A stretch of DNA of 64,000 nt from positions 124,001 to 188,000 of the forward strand of contig JAEUQC010000172.1 in the NCBI GenBank assembly GCA_016789905.1. The letters run 5' to 3'. This document shows positions 60,997-64,000 of this stretch, piece after piece. The stretch comes from Bryobacterales bacterium (GTDB lineage: Bacteria > Acidobacteriota > Terriglobia > Bryobacterales > Bryobacteraceae). The notes below the pieces were generated by a model. The model was not told where the DNA came from. It did no database searches and saw nothing but the letters and a program-made list of their open reading frames with translations. How positions within the stretch are numbered: the first letter of the stretch is position 1; the number at the start of each line of letters is the position of its first letter. The position numbers and the translations under genes are program-made.

Positions 60997-62313
60997 ATGA
61001 TCCTCGTTCTTGGCGTTGCGGCGGCGTCACTGGCCAGTTGGGTTCCGATGCGATGGGCAACGGCCGACCCGGCGTCGCTGGCGCTGCTGAAAGACACGCC
61101 GGTGAACTGTCTGCTGTTGGAGCAGAAACACTGGTCGGCGGCGTTTACGGAGGCGGCGCGGGAGCGCGGAATCGCGGTGGCGGGGATTGTGGACAAGGCG
61201 TGGGACGACAAGGCGGCCCGGGTGGCGAAACTGGACGCTATTTTCACTGAGGGGCCCATGCAGCCGTCGGCGCTGCCGGTCTATTCGCTGCCGGTTCGTT
61301 CCGCGATGCGGTTCGATGGCGTGCCGCTGGCCGGGAGCTGGCAAGGCGTATGGCCGGGCGTGAACACCGTGGATGGAGACAAGGCGAAGGCTGCGCCAAG
61401 CGGGGCGCCGTGGATCGATACGAATACGGGGTTTCTGCGATTTGCGCGGGCACTAACGCCGGCGCCGATTTGGATTGCGAACCGGCCGCCGGAAGGGAAG
61501 GCATTCCCCGTTGCGCGCTATTTTCAGGTGGCGGCGGAGGCGGCGATGTGCGGGGCGCGCTGGGTGGTGGCGCTGGACGCGGACCTGCAAAAACGGCTGC
61601 TGGCGGGCGAAGGCAACGCGTTGCGGGACTGGCGGAAACTGGCGGTGCTGCTGCGGTTTATTGAAGAGCAGGGGGACCAGATGCGTTGGCCGGCGACGGG
61701 GCAATTGACACTTGTGCAGGACGTGGCGAGCGGGGCGCTGCTGAGCGGCGGCATTCTGGACATGATCGCGGTGAAGCATACGCCGGTTCGGCCGGTGCCG
61801 GCGAAGGGGATGCAACTTGACCAGATGCAGGGGGCGGTGATGGCGGTGAATGTTAGCCCGGCGACGATGACGGCGGCGCAGCGGGAGGTGCTGGGGGCGT
61901 TTACACGGGCGGGCGGCACGGTGCTGACCGGGCCGGCGGACTGGCGGTTTCCGGAGCCGCGCGAAGGACAATTGACACTGGACGAGAAAGAACTGCTGAA
62001 GCTGGACGCGATTTGGAAAGAGGTGAACGCACTGACGGGGCGGCGTAACCTGGGCGCGCGGCTATTCAACGTTGGGACGATGTTGTCCAACTTGACGCGA
62101 TCGCCCGATGGGAGCCGACAGTTATTGCACCTGGTGAACTATACGGACTTTCCGGTGGAGGCGATTACGGTTCACATGCTGGGTAAGTGGAAGCGCGCCA
62201 CATTGCGGCAACCGGGGATGGCGGCGAAGTCATTAGAGACCTATTCGACCGAAGATGGCACAGGAATCGATATACCTGAGATGGGCTGGTACGCGATACT
62301 GGAATTGGAATAG
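60997..62313 (+). CDS. Hypothetical exported protein (TIM-barrel glycosidase-like pattern)
   Basis: 438-residue protein of unrecognised family. The first 15 residues (MILVLGVAAASLASW) could be a signal peptide or anchor. The middle alternates strands and helices (TPVNCLLLEQKHWSAAFTEA, GIAVAGIVDKAWDD, AMCGARWVVALDADLQKRLL) like a barrel, and a late segment (AQREVLGAFTRAGGTVLTGP) resembles glutamine-amidotransferase-like domains found in glycoside hydrolases. A C-terminal beta domain follows (RQLLHLVNYTDFPVEAITVH). The DUF362 gene begins 5 bases later, so both probably work together. Function unknown. Confidence 0.7.
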   Translation: MILVLGVAAASLASWVPMRWATADPASLALLKDTPVNCLLLEQKHWSAAFTEAARERGIAVAGIVDKAWDDKAARVAKLDAIFTEGPMQPSALPVYSLPVRSAMRFDGVPLAGSWQGVWPGVNTVDGDKAKAAPSGAPWIDTNTGFLRFARALTPAPIWIANRPPEGKAFPVARYFQVAAEAAMCGARWVVALDADLQKRLLAGEGNALRDWRKLAVLLRFIEEQGDQMRWPATGQLTLVQDVASGALLSGGILDMIAVKHTPVRPVPAKGMQLDQMQGAVMAVNVSPATMTAAQREVLGAFTRAGGTVLTGPADWRFPEPREGQLTLDEKELLKLDAIWKEVNALTGRRNLGARLFNVGTMLSNLTRSPDGSRQLLHLVNYTDFPVEAITVHMLGKWKRATLRQPGMAAKSLETYSTEDGTGIDIPEMGWYAILELE

Positions 62314-62318
62314 CCGCC

Positions 62319-63443
62319 ATGTCCCTTTGCCGTCGTGACTTTCTGACAATTGCCGGCGCCGCGCCTCTGACGGCGGCAACGGCGCCGGCGCGACCGGTGG
62401 CGATTGCGAAAGTGGATTCTTACGGCGCCGATATGACGGCGGCGTTGCGCGGCATGTTCGACAAATTGGGCGGATTGAGCGGCAAGGTCCGGAACAAGAC
62501 CGTGACGGTGAAACTGAACCTGACCGGGTCGCCGGCGCTGAAGTTTCAAGGACGGGCGCCGGCGGTGACGCACTATTCGCACCCGCGGATGGCGGGGGCG
62601 CTGGCGCATTTGCTGCATGAGGCGGGGGCGAAGCGAATCCGGTTCGTGGAGAGTTGCTGGGGCACGGCAGGTCCGTTGGAAGAGTATCTGCTGGATTCGG
62701 GCTGGAACGTGCGGCAGTTGCAGGCCGTTGCGCCTGGAATTGAGTTTGAGAATACAAATGCCCTGGGTAAGGGCAGCCGCTATATTCGCCATGCGGTGCC
62801 CGGCGGGGGAATGATCTTTCCGTCCTATGAGTTAAACCATAGCTACGCCGACACCGATGTATTTGTGAGCATGGCAAAGTTAAAGGACCACGCCACCTGC
62901 GGCATTACGCTTTCGATGAAGAATATTTTTGGCATTACGCCGGCGTCCATCTACGGAGACGACGCGGGTGTGGACGAGCCGAACGAGAAACCGGAAAAGG
63001 GCCGCGTGAAGGTTTGCCATCTGGGCGAGCGGCAGCCGGCGCGCGTGGCCGCCGGGGAGCGTGACCCGGGGTCCAGCCGGGAGCCGGAGTACCGGATGCC
63101 GAGAATTACGGCCGAGTTGAACGCGGCGCGGCCGATTGACATTGCGATCATCGATGGCGTGGAGACGGTGACCGGCGGCGAAGGGCCGTGGATCAAGGGA
63201 CTGGCGCTGGCCAAGCCGGGGGTACTGCTGGCCGGGTACAACGCCGTCAGCACCGATGCCGCGGGGGCGGCCGTGATGGGGTATGATCCGAGGGCGAAGC
63301 GTGGCGCGGCGCCTTTCGAGAAGTGCGATAACACGTTGCTGCTGGCCGAACGGATGGGGCTTGGTTCGGCGGACCTGAAGCAGATTGAAGTTTTGGGAGT
63401 CCCGATTCAAGAAGCGCGCTACGCCTTCCGAAGAGCCAAGTAA
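62319..63443 (+). CDS. DUF362 exported protein
   Basis: 374-residue protein of the DUF362 family with a Tat-type signal (CRRDFLTIAGAAPLTAAT). Conserved parts are TVTVKLNLTG, SHPRMAGALAHLLHEAGAKR, FVSMAKLKDHATCGITLSMK (characteristic K-x-H-x5-T/S-x3-K-N), and the C-terminal AIIDGVETVTGGEGPWIKG. It lacks the ferredoxin-type cysteine motifs of some longer relatives. Cofactor and reaction unknown. Confidence 0.85.
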   Translation: MSLCRRDFLTIAGAAPLTAATAPARPVAIAKVDSYGADMTAALRGMFDKLGGLSGKVRNKTVTVKLNLTGSPALKFQGRAPAVTHYSHPRMAGALAHLLHEAGAKRIRFVESCWGTAGPLEEYLLDSGWNVRQLQAVAPGIEFENTNALGKGSRYIRHAVPGGGMIFPSYELNHSYADTDVFVSMAKLKDHATCGITLSMKNIFGITPASIYGDDAGVDEPNEKPEKGRVKVCHLGERQPARVAAGERDPGSSREPEYRMPRITAELNAARPIDIAIIDGVETVTGGEGPWIKGLALAKPGVLLAGYNAVSTDAAGAAVMGYDPRAKRGAAPFEKCDNTLLLAERMGLGSADLKQIEVLGVPIQEARYAFRRAK

Positions 63444-63449
63444 CCGCCT

Positions 63450-64000
63450 ATGATGCCAATGATCGAGTCCATCCTGTCGCAGATGCCGCGGTTCACGTGG
63501 TCGGCGGCGCTCGACATTTTATTGACTGCGTTCATCATTTATCAGTTCATCATCATCGTTCGCGGCCGGCGGTCGGCAGCGATTCTGGCCGGGCTGCTGA
63601 TTCTGGTGCTGGTGTACCTGGGTTCGGTGTACGCGAAGCTGGAACTGCTGCGGACGATACTGGCGACGCTTGCGCCGTATACGGCGTTCGGCATGATCGT
63701 GATGTTCCAGAGCGAAATCCGGCGCTTGCTGGCGCGGATTGGGCAGCGGCGGATTATTGGATTCGGGACGCGGCTGCACCGGCGGGAGACTGTGGAGGAG
63801 ATTCTGCTGGCGTTGCAACAGCTATCGCAGCAAAAGATCGGCGGGTTGATTGTGGTGGAAAGGGAAGTGGGTCTGCGGACGTTTGTGGAGAGCGGTGTGC
63901 CGCTGGATGCCAATGTTTCGCGGGACCTGCTGCTGGCGATTTTCTATCCGGGCTCGGCGATGCATGATGGGGCGGTGATCATCCAAGGCGACCGGGTGGC
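63450..64000 (+). CDS. cdaA: Diadenylate cyclase CdaA (C-terminus beyond window)
   Basis: First 183 or so residues of the membrane-bound c-di-AMP synthase. Three N-terminal hydrophobic segments (about 18-90, for example AALDILLTAFIIYQFIIIVR and LLRTILATLAPYTAFGMIVM) precede the DAC domain, in which FYPGSAMHDGAVII carries the catalytic DGA motif. The second catalytic region (RHR) would lie outside. Start ATG 63450, or 63453 or 63459. Starts 6 bases after the DUF362 stop, on the same strand. Confidence 0.92.
   Translation, partial: MMPMIESILSQMPRFTWSAALDILLTAFIIYQFIIIVRGRRSAAILAGLLILVLVYLGSVYAKLELLRTILATLAPYTAFGMIVMFQSEIRRLLARIGQRRIIGFGTRLHRRETVEEILLALQQLSQQKIGGLIVVEREVGLRTFVESGVPLDANVSRDLLLAIFYPGSAMHDGAVIIQGDRV

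Noticed and set aside
1..64000. Insertion sequences, prophage genes, integrases, tRNA or rRNA genes
   Set aside because: None recognised: no transposase or integrase-like protein among the real genes, and the intergenic gaps hold no cloverleaf or rRNA sequence I could see.

Overview
The window looks like a chromosomal segment of an acidobacterium of the Solibacter/Bryobacter type (Bryobacterales). Support comes from high GC, a 1452-residue secreted protein ending in the domain that is abundant in Solibacter (TIGR03437 type), the DUF1592/DUF1552 pair, and many secreted PQQ-like, TolB-like and TPR proteins. The lineage is inferred from protein families; no rRNA or tRNA gene was seen. Coding density is very high and genes run in short operons, often with 4-base ATGA overlaps.

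Layout. 1-5181: a type I secretion operon (ABC exporter, HlyD adaptor, TolC, leftward) diverging from an ArsR-type repressor, with a symmetric promoter/operator region between them. 5241-8063: a metal-site-less HutI-like protein, glutamate formimidoyltransferase and lipoyl synthase 1. 8281-12001: small membrane protein, dicarboxylate symporter, esterase, two PH-domain membrane proteins. 12026-12707: a noncoding GT-rich array of 101-110 bp tandem repeats, with a secreted M20 peptidase behind it on the other strand. 13988-22194: a rightward run of seven tightly packed genes for exported proteins (HpcH/HpaI aldolase-like, PQQ dehydrogenase, five-haem cytochrome, TolB-like propeller, DUF1592 cytochrome, DUF1552, small beta protein), followed by a Gfo/Idh oxidoreductase and, convergent, RsgA.

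24463-32840: DUF2911 protein, fused E1 alpha/beta 2-oxoacid dehydrogenase, a PQQ-like propeller carrying EF-hands, a PAS-GGDEF-EAL protein, and a NupG-like transporter. 33018-38593 (leftward): split transketolase, a sensor-less histidine kinase, a NarL-type response regulator, an amidohydrolase, and two envelope proteins. 38647-45114: TPR protein, an NRAMP-like transporter without the canonical metal motifs, DUF2071, amidase and a glycosyltransferase. 45115-52195 (leftward): the large TIGR03437-type protein, a sulfatase and an M20 peptidase. 52228-55785: NfeD-like membrane protein, SPOR protein, lipoyl synthase 2, Lnt. 55857-60915: MoxR ATPase (leftward), guanine deaminase, and a spermidine/putrescine-type ABC importer PotABCD. 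60997-64000: a hypothetical secreted protein, a DUF362 protein, and the start of diadenylate cyclase CdaA.

Two observations cut across the window. First, most genes that begin a transcription unit have a -10-like hexamer (TAnnnT or GATAAT) ending 5-9 bases before the start codon, which suggests widespread leaderless or near-leaderless transcription; a few genes instead have a clear Shine-Dalgarno sequence. Second, several enzyme-family proteins lack hallmark catalytic or metal residues (the ABC exporter, the HutI-like protein, the NRAMP-like protein). The best candidates for an undescribed system are the exported redox gene run at 14-22 kb and the A/B-type tandem repeat array at 12 kb.
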